Positions 42,776 to 54,660 are shown, counted from the first letter of the stretch. The stretch is 64,000 nt of DNA from Bactrocera neohumeralis (GCF_024586455.1 NW_026089623.1:1240001-1304000), one strand, 5' to 3'. A program made the numbers and translations. The notes: a model not told the origin generated them from the letters alone.

Positions 42776-43070
42776 CTATGGACGAAATCAGTCAAGGTGT
42801 TCAGTGCTCAGATTACAGAACTACGAAAGGTAATTTTATTTTTTTTCTTTTAAATAATTACCTATAAGTAAAATGTCTAATTATAGATTTTGCTCAAAAA
42901 CGCAAATGCGGCTTGTGTCGTCAGGAGGGTCATACGCGCATAAAGTGTCCTCGAAAATCTGAGCTTCAAAATAAAGTATTTTATAATCGTAAATATGTAT
43001 ATTTCTTCGAATGTTATTTTTTTATTCTGCTTATAAAATACATACAGGTTAAGGACTATTGTTTTTAATA
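42776..43070 (+). pseudogene. Possible two-exon zinc-knuckle peptide
   Basis: An ATG at 42779 reads MDEISQGVQCSDYRTTK to a possible GT donor near 42830. An intron of ~60 bp with an ATTATAG acceptor near 42886 leads to a second exon with KCGLCRQEGHTRIKCPRKSE. The C-x2-C-x4-H-x4-C pattern is a CCHC zinc knuckle. The frame ends at a stop near 43065. Such knuckles occur in retroelement Gag and at the C-terminus of some DNA transposases (for example MULE-type). The rest of such a protein is not visible. I cannot assign a family, and the splice model is a prediction. Confidence 0.35.
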
Positions 43071-43331
43071 TTAATGGTGCGGTTATAGGGTTAGGTTAGG
43101 TTCGATGACGGCTTTTAAATTCAAGTTAGTGGTATGCGCGACTTCACGTGAAAAAAAAAAACAACTGGCTGTTCCGATAATGCGATCTATAGAAGAAACG
43201 TGTGCGATCGCAACTGCTGTGTTATTGTAATTGAATTCTTTATTTTACTTATTTTATGACTTAGCCTAAAGCTTAATCTAACGGCTTAAACTAGTTGTAC
43301 ATGTTAGTATGTATTTACAGAAAAGGGGAAG
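43071..43331. other. Spacer
   Basis: No gene. Contains a three-unit ggttaggttagg run at 43086-43101 and an A10 run at 43150. Confidence 0.5.
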
Positions 43332-43333
43332 TA

Positions 43334-43978
43334 CAAGGTGCGTTCCTGATAGCACCATCTATATGTCGACTGGTGCGTTAGAATCTGCTATCTTTATCGA
43401 TTGTCTGGTGAGAATTTCATGACATTTCATTGATTGGAAGTCAAGTTATTGCGTTTTAGGTCTCAGTATGTTTGCGTTATCGGTGCGAAAATGAGCTTGA
43501 TAGTGGTCGTGAGGACATAAATGACGATCAACATGTGGGCCAATCAAAATCCGTGATCACTGGAAATTCCATCGAAATTGTGCGTGAATTCATGGAAATG
43601 GAATTGAACATCTCCAAAACATTGATTTATGGCATTTTGACCGAACATTTGGGCTTACGGTGTTAAAGGTGTGTGCACCATTAACATATAACCATTAACC
43701 ACTCCCCGTATTCACCTGATATGGCTCCGTGCGACTTCTTCCTTTTCGGAAAAATGCATTTGTTATGCAGACGTAGAGGCCATTCAAAGGCTTGCACCGG
43801 GATATTGGCGGACATACCGGCCAGTGAGCTAAAACACTCGTTCGAGATGCTTTTGGACCGTGCAAAAAGCTGTATTGAAGCAGAAGGAGACTATTTTGAA
43901 TAAAATAAATTGATTTTGTCGAAAAAAACATTTTTTTTATTTTTTGTTCAAGTCCCTTTTTCTTTGGAACGCACCTTA
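43334..43978 (+). mobile_element. Mariner derivative, internally deleted
   Basis: The ends CAAGGTGCGTTCC (43334) and GGAACGCACCTTA (43978) form inverted repeats flanked by TA on both sides (43332-43333 and 43979-43980), the mariner target duplication. An N-terminal fragment (43472-43666) reads GREDINDDQHVGQSKSV and LNISKTLIYGILTEHLGLR, the second DNA-binding helix region. A C-terminal fragment (43700-43903) reads PYSPDMAPCDFFLFGKMHL (third catalytic aspartate block) and DRAKSCIEAEGDYFE. The catalytic core between them, including the first two aspartates, is deleted. At 645 bp it is about half the usual 1.3 kb. Confidence 0.85.
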
Positions 43979-43980
43979 TA

Positions 43981-45135
43981 GAATTCATTTCGTTAAATTA
44001 TAGTAAAAGATTAAGGTAAGTATTTTAAATAGTATTATTAGGGTAAGTATCTTATGTAAACTAACTTTATAATTTTATTTAAAATTTCTAATAATTAAAT
44101 TCATTTAAATAAAGTTAGTATTTATATTTTAGGGATGCGGCTTGCCTTAACAGTCCGGGATCACCCAGCAGCCATGAACATTAATTTTTTCAGCAGGTCA
44201 TTGAAGACCTCTTCTATAAAAAAGGAGGGAGAAATCCAACTTATATGGTGCCCATAATCATATTTCGCCGAGCATATGCATCACTAGAACTCCGTAAAAT
44301 TACTCTGTCATAGAGAAGACTGGAAATAAGGTGTTGAAGGTTCGCTTCAACTCAAAAAACTTCCAGAGCTGGTATGACCACTTCTGGCAAGGCATTGTTT
44401 GACGCTCCCGTAATATTCTGCACTGACCCCTTAAAATGAGAGTGTTGGCAAGGCCCTAGGAATATTTCAGAGTTTTATGCAGTTCACATAATTGGATGAC
44501 AGCCTGTTCGAGCTGCGCTGGTGCGATTATAGTAACAAATGAATTATTTGTGAACCTGATATATAAAAATTAATTACAGTTACTCAAGTTTTCAAAAAAT
44601 AAATAAATATATTGTATTTAAGTTTAAGAAAAACATGTTACAAAGTGTAATACATATGACAATGACAAACCCACATCGTATATCGTATAGTGTGAAGTGT
44701 GAAATGGGTGTGGTGAGGAATGGTGAATAAGAGAGAAATTTAAAATGTTTATCTCTTAAAAATGCTGGACTATTTTGAGCTTTAAAGTGACAGAATTTAC
44801 ATAAATATAATTTAACCTCCACTTTAAGGGACCGTTAATTTACTCTATTCCTGTTTTGATCAATAGATCAATAGATCAAAAAATTAAGTGGAATGTCATT
44901 GAAAAGTTGTTGGGGAGGTCTAAGGGTCTATTAAAGCTATGATCACCGCTATGACCGACTCTAACCTAATCAAAGGTTCATTAAAAGAGTGATTGATAAA
45001 GAGTTGTCCAGAAACCTTATTTTTGTCTAATAATAAAGCATGTTGTAGCAGAGAATAATAATTTTGTTCACCTAACGTTAATTTTAAACATATGTATATA
45101 TAAATTACCACAGTGGGGTTAAACTATATATATAT
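43981..45135. other. AT-rich spacer
   Basis: No gene recognised. Bases 44130-44530 are less AT-rich and contain scattered short frames on the plus strand (for example SSRMKL-like stretches broken by stops), possibly an old retroelement. No motif is clear enough to name. Confidence 0.4.
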
Positions 45136-45526
45136 TATGGTGCGCCAAAAAAAACTGTTAATTTTTTTTTTCTTAGTTACCATGAAAATCTCATCCGACA
45201 TGACTAAAAACAAGTTCTGGTAAGACCTGAGCTCTTAATATTAATATTAAGAGATGCCTCATCGACATTTTCGATTTCCCATATAAATAACTCAGGAAAT
45301 TTTGTTTTTTTTTTTGTTTGGAGTTTTAATGTACACAAACAAATAATTGGTAAGCGAGAATCAACACTTATTCTTATAGGAAATTTAACGATCTACAAAA
45401 AAGGTCGAGAACATTTTTTGGCTGAGTCAACTCATTCAAAGTTATTCGTAGTTAAAGTCTAACAAAAAATTATAAAAAATGATTTCCACAATTTTTCATG
45501 TTATATTACAAATTTATGGCTAAGAA
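45136..45526 (+). repeat. Long TIR, left arm
   Basis: Reverse complement of 46329-46717, with scattered single-base differences. Confidence 0.88.
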
Positions 45527-45721
45527 CTGAGCTGAACTTAATTGTTAATTTTCATTACTATTTTTGTATTTTACCTCTTAGGTCATTGTAATTATCGATC
45601 TTAGCGACACCTATATAGCAATATAAGTAAATATTGTTCAAGGTTACGTCAATCTCTCCAACTTTGTTTATAGCAGGAACAGCCAGAAACGCTACTCCCT
45701 TCCTTCCATTGCCTTCAAGCT

Positions 45722-46021
45722 TTGTATAAAAAAGAAATAAACACTGATCAAAAAAAAAAAAATGAAATTGAGCCAGGAAATTCAGACCAATTCTTATCAG
45801 TAGATCTGAGTGACTTTATTTCGAAAAAGTCAATGACTATATTTCAAACATTCGATTTACCTACTGACTTCATTGACAAAAATGTGGAATCTTGGTCACA
45901 GGATGGTCAATGATGTAGCAGAAAGAGGTGTTGCTTTAATAGAGGAGTACAACAAATGTCTTACTAAAAATGAAGAACAATCGCAATATTTCCCGATTGT
46001 AACAAAAAAGACTTTAGTTTA
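45722..46021 (+). pseudogene. Coding remnant inside the long-TIR element
   Basis: The frame 45722-45913 encodes 63 aa (SDQFLSVDLSDFISKKSMTI ...), and in another frame the sequence continues VNDVAERGVALIEEYNKCL and NEEQSQYFPIV to a stop near 46021. The VNDxAERGVxLI pattern followed by a T-K-x-E-E-Q-x-Q block recurs in uncharacterised proteins that are repetitive in arthropod genomes, so this is probably the C-terminus of the element's own transposase. One frameshift near 45905 separates the two parts. No catalytic residues can be identified in what remains. Confidence 0.45.
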
Positions 46022-46328
46022 ATTTTGAAATAAACAATATGTGAGAGATATGAAATAAAAAGTCGTAATGCAATCGAAAAATTACTGAAAAATGGCTCTT
46101 ATTAATTTACATTTCCCGAGAGTCAGGAGCAAATAGTACACATTATTTTTTCAGGTAACGATTAAGGTTTCTAAGTCATCACTCACACAGAGTAGAGTTC
46201 AAAGTTTTTGTTTAAATTAAGTACTTAAAAAATTGATTTTATTAAACGATTATCGATATTTTGTGAAAATTCTATGGTTACATCGCTAAACACTCGATAA
46301 GTTTTACGAAAAATATGATTTGTTATGT

Positions 46329-46717
46329 TTCTTAGCCATAAATTTGTAATATAAGATGAAAAATTTTGGAAATCATTTTTTATAATTTTTTGTTGGACTT
46401 TAACTACGAATAACTTTGAATGAGTTGACTCAGCCAAAAAATGTTCTCGACCTTTTTTGTAGATCGTTAAATTTCCTATAAGAATAAGTGTTGATTCTCG
46501 CTTACCAATTATTTGTTTGTGTACATTAAAACTCCAAGCAAAAAAAACAAAATTTCCTGGGTTATTTATATGGGAAATCGAAAATTTCGATGAGGCACCT
46601 CTTAATATTAATATTAAGAGCTCAGGTCTTACCAGAATTTGTTTTTAGTCATGTCGGATGAGATTTTCATGGTAACTAAGAAAAAAAAAATAAACATTTT
46701 TTTTTGGCCCACCTTAA
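46329..46717 (-). repeat. Long TIR, right arm
   Basis: Reverse complement of 45136-45526. Confidence 0.88.
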
Positions 46718-46865
46718 TATATATGTATATATATTACTATAAAACTACATATGTTCGGGCCGACAACGCAAACATGTTTTCGTCGGAAAAACTGGTTTTC
46801 GCACGAAAATTTTGTTTTTGTCCATGTAAAATCTGTCAAACGAAAACAGTTGTAGTGTATCTCAT

Positions 46866-49482
46866 ATAGCTCATCGTTCCATCGAATGCGATATTCGCCG
46901 TGGTCAATGCGCAAAGGACCATAAATCTTTCGCAGAATTTTTCTCTCGAAAACTCGTAACGTCGACTCATCGGTTGTTGTCATCGCCCAAGCCTCTGCAC
47001 CATTTAGCAGGACGGGAATTATGAGCGACTTATAGAGTTTAGCTTTTGTTCGTGGAGAGAGGACTTTACTTTTCAATCGCCTACTCTGTCCGAAGTAGCA
47101 CCTGTTGGCAAGAGCAATCCTGCGTTGGATTTCCAGGCTGACATTGTTGGTGGTGTTAATGCAGGTTCCTAAATAGACGAAATTATCTACAACTTCAAAG
47201 TTATGACTGTCAACAGTGACGTGAGAGCCAAGTCGCGAGTGCGACGACTGTTTGTTTGATGACAGGAGATATTTCGCTTTGCCCTCGTTCACTTCCAGAC
47301 CCTGGAGAAGCAGAACTAACGGCGCGGGTGTTGAGGCCGATGATATCAATATCATCGGCATACGCCAGCAGCTGTACACTCTTATAGAAGATGGTACCTT
47401 CTCTATTTAGTTCTGCAGCTCGAACTATTTTCTCCAGAAGCAGGTTGAAGAAGTCGCACGATAGGGAGTCGCCTTGTCTGAAACCTCGTTTGGTATCGAA
47501 CGGCTCGGAGAGGTCCTTCCCGATTCTGACGGAGCTTTTGGTGTTACTCAACGTCAGTTTACACAGCCGTATTAGTTTTGCGGGGATACCAAATTTAGAC
47601 ATCGCGGCATAACGGCAGCTCCTTTTCGTGCTGTCGAAAGCTTGAAATCGACGAAGAGGTGGTGTGTGTCGATTCTTCTTTCACGGGTCTTCTCCAAGAT
47701 TTGGCGTATGGCGAATATCTGATCGGTTGTTGATTTTCCAGGTGTGAAGCCACACTGATAAGGTCCAAACAGTTTGTTGACGGTGGGCTTTAATCTTTCA
47801 CACAATACGCTCGATAGAACCTTATATGCGATGTTGAGGAGGCTAATCCCACGGTAGTTGGCGCAGATTGTGGGGTCTCCTTTTTTATGGATTGGGCATA
47901 GCACACTTAAATTCCAATCGTTGGGCATGCTTTCGTCCGACCATATTTTACAAAGAAGCTGATGCATGCTCCTTATCAGTTCTTCGCCGCCATGTTTGAA
48001 TAGCTCGGCCGGCGATCCGTCGCTTGTTCTTCTTCAGGTGGGTAATTGCTATTCTACTTCTTCATGGTCGGGCAATGGAACGTCTGCTCCATCGTCATCG
48101 ATTGGGGAAATGGGTTCGCCTTCTCCTGGCGTTGTGCGTTCACTGCCATTCAGCAGGCTGGAGAAGTGTTCCCTCCAAAATTTAAGTATGCTCTGGGCAT
48201 CGGCCACTAGATCACCTTTGGGGGTTCTACAAGAGTATGCTCCGGTCTTGAAACCTTCTGTAAGCCGCCGCATTTTTTCGTAGAATTTTCGAGCATTACC
48301 CCTGTCGACCAGCTTATCAAGCTCTTCGTACTCACGCATTTCGGCCTCTTTCTTCTTCTGTCTGCAAATGCGTCTCGCTTCCCTCTTCAACTCTCGGTAT
48401 CTATCCCACCCCGCACGTGTAGTGGTCGATCGTAACGTTGCGAGGTAGGCAGCCTGTTTTCTCTCCGCTGCTACACGGCACTCCTCGTCGTACCAGCTGT
48501 TCTTTTTCTCTTTCCGAAAACCAATGGTTTCGGTTGCAGCTGTACGTAAGGAATTTGAAATGCCGTCCCACAGTTCCCTTATACCGAGTTGTTGACTAGT
48601 GCTCTCAGAGAGCAGGAGTGCAAGCCGAGTAGAAAATCGTTCGGCTGTCTGTTGTGATTGCAGCTTCTCAACGTTGAACCTTCCTTGTGTTTGTTGGCGT
48701 GCGTTTTTTGCTGCACAGAGGCGGGTGCGAATCTTTGCTGCAACAAGATAGTGGTCCGAGTCGATGTGAGGACCTCGGAGCGCACGCACATCTAAAACAC
48801 TGGAGACGTGTCTTCCGTCTATCACAACATGATCGATCTGGTTGGTAGTTTTTCGATCTGGAGACAGCCAGGTAGCTTGATGTATTTTCCAGTGCTGGAA
48901 TCTAGTACTACAGATAACCATATTTCGAGACCCGGCGAAGTCAATCAGCCGCAACCCATTTGGGGAAGTTTCTTCGTGGAGGCTGAATTTACCGACCGTA
49001 GTGCCAAAGATACCTTCTTTGCCCACCCTGGCGTTAAAGTCGCCAAGCCCGATTTTGACATCGTGGCGGGGGCAACCCTCATAAGCGCGCTCCAAGCGCT
49101 CATAGAAGGCATCTTTGGTCACCTCGTCCTTCTCTTCCGTCGTGGCGTGGGCGCAAAGCAGCGATATGTTGAAGAACCTCGCTTTGATGCGGATTGTGGC
49201 TAGACGTTCATTCACCGGAGTGAATGATAGTACTCGACGACGGAGTCTCTCTCCCACCAAGAATCCAACACCAAACTTGCGCTCCTTTATATGGCCACTG
49301 TAGTAAATGTCACAAGGACTTACTCGTCTCTGTCCTTGTCCCGTCCATCACATTTCTTGGATGGCGGTGATGTCAGCCTTTATTTTCGCGAGGACATCAA
49401 CCAGCTGGGCAGCGGCATCTTCCCAATTAAAGGTCCGGACATTCCAGGTGCATGCCCTCAAATCGTAGTCCTTATTTCGGCA
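46866..49482 (-). mobile_element. RTE LINE, copy F (antisense)
   Basis: On the minus strand the sequence begins in the endonuclease N-terminus (GCATGCACCTGGAATGTCC near 49460) and runs to the C-terminal region near 46866. Both the 5' untranslated region and the 3' tail are missing. ORFs are 49260-48049 (endonuclease plus linker, 403 aa), 47967-47572 and 47602-47210 (reverse transcriptase with QCGFTPGKST, FRQGDSLS and AYADDIDII) and 47379-46714. They are separated by small deletions near 48040, 47640 (the AAFD block is lost) and 47310. Non-functional, but closer to copy A than B or C are. Confidence 0.88.
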
Positions 49483-50420
49483 TCCCCGATAGTTGACTGG
49501 ATGTAACAGTATTTACGCTGCTGTTTATCTGGTTTTGAACATTTAGATGTCTTATGCTTACCGGCGCACTTAACGCATCTTTGTTGTTTTTTAGTTTTGT
49601 GTGTGATCAAATGACTGGCAATATTTGCATTGTGGTATCATCTTGGGCAGATTTACCGGTTCAATAGAAACAACTGAATTTAATATGGTTTTGGTTTCGT
49701 AAATCCTTTTCATGTTATTCATTGGATCGAACGTTACCAAAAACATGTGGAGGGGAGTTTTAGTTTTCCATTGAAATCGATTGACAGCACTCAGAGCATT
49801 TAATCCTTGCTCTTTTAAGTCATTAATGATAGATTTCGGATCATAGGAATATTTTTCTTATAATAACTCTAATTGGTGGTGTTTGCTTATTCTCAAAGCT
49901 ATATCAGGGATAAAGAGATGCCCAACTCTCTTGTCGTAGGAAATGAGAGAGCCGTTCACCTACCCAACTTTGACGGTTGACTGGAGGTGGTGGGTTTTGA
50001 CTTTTCACTAATTTCGAATAACAGGAATTGTCAGATTGAAATTCTACCAAAAATATTGTGAACAGAGAGATTTTTTGCCGCCGTTCACAATCGCTAATGG
50101 AAATGTAAAACAACGAAAATTAGAGAAAATGCGTAATTTAAATCTATAGTATTTTGTCTGATCTGGCTACAATGGAACATGATGTAAAAACGCTTATTTT
50201 GAAGCGCTCTCACCCTGGAATTAGTTGGCCATTCCTTTATCCCTGACTATACCAATATATACTCGAAATATGTATAATGGTATAATTTTTTGTTTGCTTC
50301 CGATTCTAATGGAGGCCGCGAACTATTTTTTTGTGTAGGTAGTTTTAATGTGGCTTTATCTTCTTTTTCCGGAAGAATAGAAGAATATTCCGCTTTCCTT
50401 TTTTTAACTGGTATTTTTTT
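49483..50420 (-). pseudogene. Jockey-like LINE ORF1 (gag-like) fragment
   Basis: The minus-strand reading gives ALSAVNRFQWKTKTPLHMFL, VTFDPMNNMKRIYETKTILN, SVVSIEPVNLPKMIPQCKYC and QSFDHTQN, then broken zinc knuckles and VNYRGC at the 3' end. This is the RNA-binding ORF1 protein of jockey-type LINEs, with the pre-knuckle domain and the first CCHC motif recognisable. Several stops occur after HTQN. A 341-bp insertion (49905-50245) divides it, and upstream of that (50250-50420) only a poorly preserved N-terminal part remains. Confidence 0.7.
49905..50245. mobile_element. MITE-like insertion with CAGGGATAAAG ends
   Basis: The 341-bp segment starts CAGGGATAAAG and ends CTTTATCCCTG, 11-bp inverted ends, and interrupts the ORF1 frame. 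No coding sequence of its own. CAGGG-type ends are common in hAT elements, but the flanks (agctatat and actatacc) do not give a clean 8-bp duplication. Confidence 0.65.
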
Positions 50421-50995
50421 GAATCCATTCAGTTTCTGTTTCAGTAGTTAATTTTTCTTCGTGCGATGAGAATCCAACCTTATTTTCCGAATTAGGAGTA
50501 TTGTTTACATCAAAGTATTTAACCCTAGCAGACGAATAATAGTTAAGTAACTGCTAATCAATAGGTTATCAGTAATTAATGCCTTCGTTATCCATTAGGT
50601 TATTTTTGTTTGTGAAAAAAGTAACCTTTTCTCCTCTTTGACTACACGTCGGTGTGATTAACTTACTCGTTCTCTCTCATTGATTTGCGCATCTGTTTGA
50701 TTAGCCATCTTTTACTGAAAATAGTTGGTTTGGTTATTGTTATGGTCACCCATGTGTTACAGAAAACTCGTCGATAGGTTATTTGTTTGGTTATTCATTG
50801 GTGACCACTGCTTATCGTGTCAGTCAACTCTTTCCTTATAATTGAAACAATTGAAATTTTTATTTTATTTCTTTTTATTTAATTATTACTTGAAGTTTAC
50901 ATGTTTATACATAACATTTATATTTTTCTTTCAATTTTCACAAATTTTCAGTAATTATTTAGGGTTAACTTTTAAATATTAACATTTATATAGTA
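50421..50995. other. Spacer before Helitron copy 2
   Basis: No gene recognised. ggttatt-type words recur in both orientations between 50550 and 50810. Confidence 0.4.
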
Positions 50996-51255
50996 CTAGC
51001 TGACCCCGCAGCCGTTGTCCTGCGTGAAATTATGTGTTTTGAAATGAAAAAAAGATGAAATTATATTTTGTCGAAAATGATTTATTTTCGATTTTTTTAA
51101 TGTAGCGCAGCTTAATAAATATAATTTTTTGATTTCTGTTCTGGTGCGTAAATATACAGAGAAGATGGGTTTCCAACTCGTCAACACGTCACATACATAT
51201 ATCTGGCCGTGTGAAAAACATAGCACTTCCCGATTTCCTTGTGTCCTGTTGATTG

Positions 51256-51609
51256 TTAACGCAAAGGCAATTTTCCCTGGAAATTGAATACGTTTGAACT
51301 GAAATGGCTGTCCCTTGTATTCGATAACTGCGTCATAATTAGTCGGGTTCCATTACACAGTTTCGGCGCATGAAGATTGTGAAACATAATAATGACAGAT
51401 CCAACTTTCAGACGCAAATGATGCTGGAGCATACCAAGCCTCTCCAAAGAACTTGGAAATTCCACTGGATAATTTACGGTTTCCTTTTCTTTGTCAAGAC
51501 GGTCGATCGATTTATATGAGCGCAAGCCTTCCGGAATTAGACTTTGAATCTTCCAGTTTAAGTCATTAACATCGGTATTTTTGGCAGCTAAAATTGCGCG
51601 TGCACTCAA
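51256..51609 (-). pseudogene. Helitron helicase C-terminal remnant, copy 2
   Basis: The 117-aa frame contains AILAAKNTDVNDLNWKIQ, SYKSIDRLDKE, YPVEFPSSL, LRLKVGSVIIMFHNL and LCNGTRL, in the order found in Helitron helicases. The next block (CFSHGQIYV, motif VI region) is in the neighbouring frame 51226-50996. The ATPase motifs I and II are absent. Confidence 0.78.
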
Positions 51610-52387
51610 GCAATTGCAGTTACGATAATTTGGCCGATGTTCGGATAAATATTTGTGATGAGTTCAACTCCTTTGAAGTGAATTAACAAAAGGGAGGTGA
51701 AATTGATATCAAACCACTGGAAGTATCAGCCGAAATTTGCCCATTTCCAATACTTCGCGAATACAATGTAAAATGTCATCGGCAATGTCATTTTTTCGTA
51801 TCCCATAATTAATGTGAATTCGATTCTGATATGTCGAAATGATCTTCGCGAAAAGTATGCGAACTTCAGTGGCATGCGAAGTAACTATCGCTTATCGTCT
51901 GTTTCCAGTGATTATCATGTTCTAGCAAATGCAACTGCTGACATGCTTCTCAAAAAGTTGCACACACTGCACCATTCACAATATGCAATGTCTTAAATGA
52001 AGTTGAACCGCGAGACGCACAACAGTCCGAAGACTTTCATGAATTGCAAAGGTAAATATCCTACAAAGCGCTTTATTGCAGTTCACATATCGACCCATTT
52101 GATACTGCTGATCTCAAATCGTTCAAGGCTAATAACCGCTCTGTTGCTTTCTTTGGTGACGTACTTGCAAACGTATTTGATCGATTTCACCAATCTGCAA
52201 TCTGCAATATTCAACATTGACATGAATTTTGAATGTGAATTAGACAAAAGTGGAGAATAATATATTCATGTGTTGTCAACTTCGATGTGTTGCTAACGTC
52301 GATATTCACGCCTCTAAAAGCTAAATGTTCTGCCATTGTCGCCTGGTGAGCGACGCCGATACAGTGAATATCCATCCCACCATCCAC

Positions 52388-52588
52388 TCATTTCCGAAAG
52401 AAAAACACATGAGTAGTGTTTCGTGCATTTATTGTCAGACATACAAACCAAAGTGGGATTGTAAGGTTCGCAAGGTCCATGAACCATATTGGTATCTCTG
52501 AATCAGGAATTTCCGCTGAAATGATTTCATCAATTTGATCTGGTGTAATCACCATCCGCATCCAAAGAAGAATGTGTGCGTGCGGCAA
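52388..52588 (-). pseudogene. Helitron Rep remnant, copy 2
   Basis: The frame opens with PHAHILLWM (HUH motif) and QIDEIISAEIPDSEI, then jumps over ~40 bases present in copy 1 to WFMDLANL. No catalytic tyrosine region. Confidence 0.75.
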
Positions 52589-53407
52589 CCTCTTTTTTGC
52601 TACTCAACAGAATACATTCAGCATCTAACAGCACCATATATACCATAGGTTGCTTCAAGATAAAGACCATCAAACGTCGCAGGTATTAATTAAAAAGTCG
52701 TGCTGTGATATCGTTACGATCGCTAGCTGATTGACCGCGATCCATAATTCCTCACGTACATATGTCATCGCATTTTGGGAGTACTTCTTGCCTTTAATTG
52801 GGCTGCCATACGTTGATGCCAAAAAGAACGCCGACCAATAATAGCGCGACCTTTTCGTGGCTTCGTAACAAATTTCAATATGCAATTGATCACATTGTGT
52901 GAAACACACATAAGGTTTTCACTGAATAATTTTCAATAATTTTTCCTTTGGATAGCCGGAATAAAAAAGTAAGCGACCGCAATTGAACGATTCAAATAAT
53001 TTACGAATCAAAATATTGAAAAGCAAAACAAACAAAAATTGAACAAATGTGTATGGAAAATGTTACTCTTTGGAATTGTCCAATTTTCCGACTTCTCCTC
53101 ATGAAAAGTATAAGGTATTTTATTTCTAAACCTTTCCCAATCCACAACAAACAACCTTTAAAAACTTCATCAAGATTGGTTCAACCGTTCTCTTAGTGTT
53201 ACTAACAAACAAACATTCATTTTTATATAACGTTTGTATGGGGAAAAGAAAAGGGCTGTTTCTAGGGGTTTTCAGAAATTAATCGAATTTTTCTGGCCGT
53301 AAAAACCGTCTTTGAACTTCAACGAACATTTAAGAAAAAGAATTGGCCAAATTGGTCCGGGCGTTATTGAGTTATGAGCGTACATACATTTTGACGATTC
53401 ATTTTTA

Positions 53408-53540
53408 TTTATATACATATGTACATATGTATACATATATTACAAACTAAATTTTCTTTCCCAATCAATTTTTTGCAACATTAGTTTTTTGGTAAAAAGT
53501 TTATATATAAATATATAGATGTATATGTATAAAAACACAT
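53408..53540. repeat. ATATGTAC/ATATAT microsatellite
   Basis: Runs of atacatatgtacatatg (53414-53440) and later tatatataaatatat (53500-53520). Confidence 0.75.
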
Positions 53541-53639
53541 TCTAAATACATTAATTTACTAATTCTTAATATTTACACAATTTGTACATATGTGAGCTAA
53601 ATTAAGGCAATATTACGATTCTTTCGGCCGCGGATGAAT

Positions 53640-53790
53640 AGAGGAACACCCCAGGTGACTGAAGTATTTTTTCGTAGTACTCCTTTCTGCGTTGGCGGCC
53701 TTCGGTCGCAGTTTAAAAATATAACCCTGATCGAGCCAATACTTGGGGTGAATGAAGTACTTTTGCGTAGTACTCCTTTAAAAATCTAAG
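53640..53790. repeat. Short tandem pair around a GACCGACC-like motif
   Basis: The block tgaagtattttttcgtagta (53660) recurs as tgaagtacttttgcgtagta (53754), about 95 bases apart. Between them, ataaccctgatcgagccaat resembles the reverse complement of the GTTGGACCGACCAGGGTTAT motif found at 23968, 54811, 54901 and 55712. Confidence 0.55.
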
Positions 53791-53812
53791 TATTTTATTA
53801 CGTAATATTACA

Positions 53813-54300
53813 AAGTGCGTTCCAAAGTAAACAGGACCTTTAAAAAAACCAGAACAAATGTTTTTTCGGCAAAATCAATTTATTTTATTCAAAATAGTCT
53901 CCTTCTGCTTCAATACAGCTTTTTGCACGGTCCAAAAGCATGTCGAACGAGTGTTTTATCTCGTTGGCCGCCAGTATGCCGGTGCAAACTTTTTGAATGG
54001 TCTCTACGTCTGCATAACGCTTTCCTTTCATGGGCAAATGCATTTTTTCGGAAAGGAAGAAGTTTCACGATGCCATATCAGGTGAATACGGGGAGTGGTT
54101 AATGGTTAAAATGTGATTTTTGGTCAAATAATCGGTCACAAGGTCGAATCGAATGTTGGATTCTGAGCAATTTTTGGTCGTCAGCCAATTTGTGCGGAAC
54201 AACCCGTGCACACACCTTTCGTAAGCCCAAATGTTCGGTCAAAATGCGATAAATCGATGTTTTGGAGATGTTCAATTCCATTTCCATGAATTTCAATGAT
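53813..54300 (-). mobile_element. Mariner fragment related to 43334
   Basis: The plus-strand start gtgcgttccaaagtaaacag is the terminal repeat of the mariner family at 43334. Minus-strand coding pieces are MEMELNISKTSIYRILTEHL and KVCARVVPHKLADDQ (residues the 43334 copy has lost), then a deletion, then TINHSPYSPDMA-like and DRAKSCIEAEGD-like sequence. The other end is missing. Together the two copies cover different parts of one transposase, and both lack the first two catalytic aspartates. Confidence 0.75.
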
Positions 54301-54660
54301 TGTATTAAGTAAAATATCCATATGCATGGAAAAATTGTTTATACTCATTTTAATTTGAAATATAATTTATAGACGCTTTGTTTTTATTAGAACTAAGATT
54401 GCTAAATAAAGAAAGAGGTATTAAAGCGAAAAAGCGAAATTTCAGCGAATTGCTCATATTTCCCAATAATTGTTAGCACATAGTATGTGTATGATGCTCA
54501 CTACGAGTGTAAAAAGTAATTTTTAAAAATAACATCTACAAAAAGTGTAAATTTTGATTTTTTTTAAATGTTTATATGTAGTTTAATTAAATGAATTTGA
54601 AGTGAAAAATGTGCATTAAGTGTGTTAAATGTAGTGAAATTGCTTGTTGAGATGTTCGAA
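54301..54660. other. AT-rich spacer
   Basis: Nothing recognised. Confidence 0.5.

Larger units (their letters stand above)
45136..46717. mobile_element. DNA element with ~390-bp terminal inverted repeats
   Basis: Arms 45136-45526 and 46329-46717 are inverted copies over almost their full length, ending in TTATGGTGCGCC and GGCCCACCTTAA. The spacer is about 800 bp with a degraded ORF. Each arm itself contains a small palindrome (cttaatattaatattaag). Long TIRs with a short, broken coding core suggest a non-autonomous relative of a cut-and-paste transposon. The superfamily is unclear; the TTAA/TTAT at the ends would allow a TTAA target type but this is not established. Confidence 0.8.
50996..53413 (-). 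mobile_element. Helitron copy 2
   Basis: The 3' end (plus 50996) has the same GGGGTCAGCTAG followed by T as copy 1. Homology with copy 1 continues to ttgacgattcatttttattt near 53413, where the TC end is replaced by an ATATAC microsatellite. Helicase remnants (50996-51226 with CFSHGQIYV; 51256-51609 with AILAAKNTDVNDLNWKIQ and KVGSVIIMFHNL) are better preserved than in copy 1. The Rep HUH block is at 52388-52588. Both copies share the same overall deletions, so they probably derive from one already shortened parent. Non-autonomous. Confidence 0.85.

Noticed and set aside
43086..43101. TTAGG-like telomere repeat
   Set aside because: Only about three units, and flies do not use TTAGG telomeres; ordinary short repeat.
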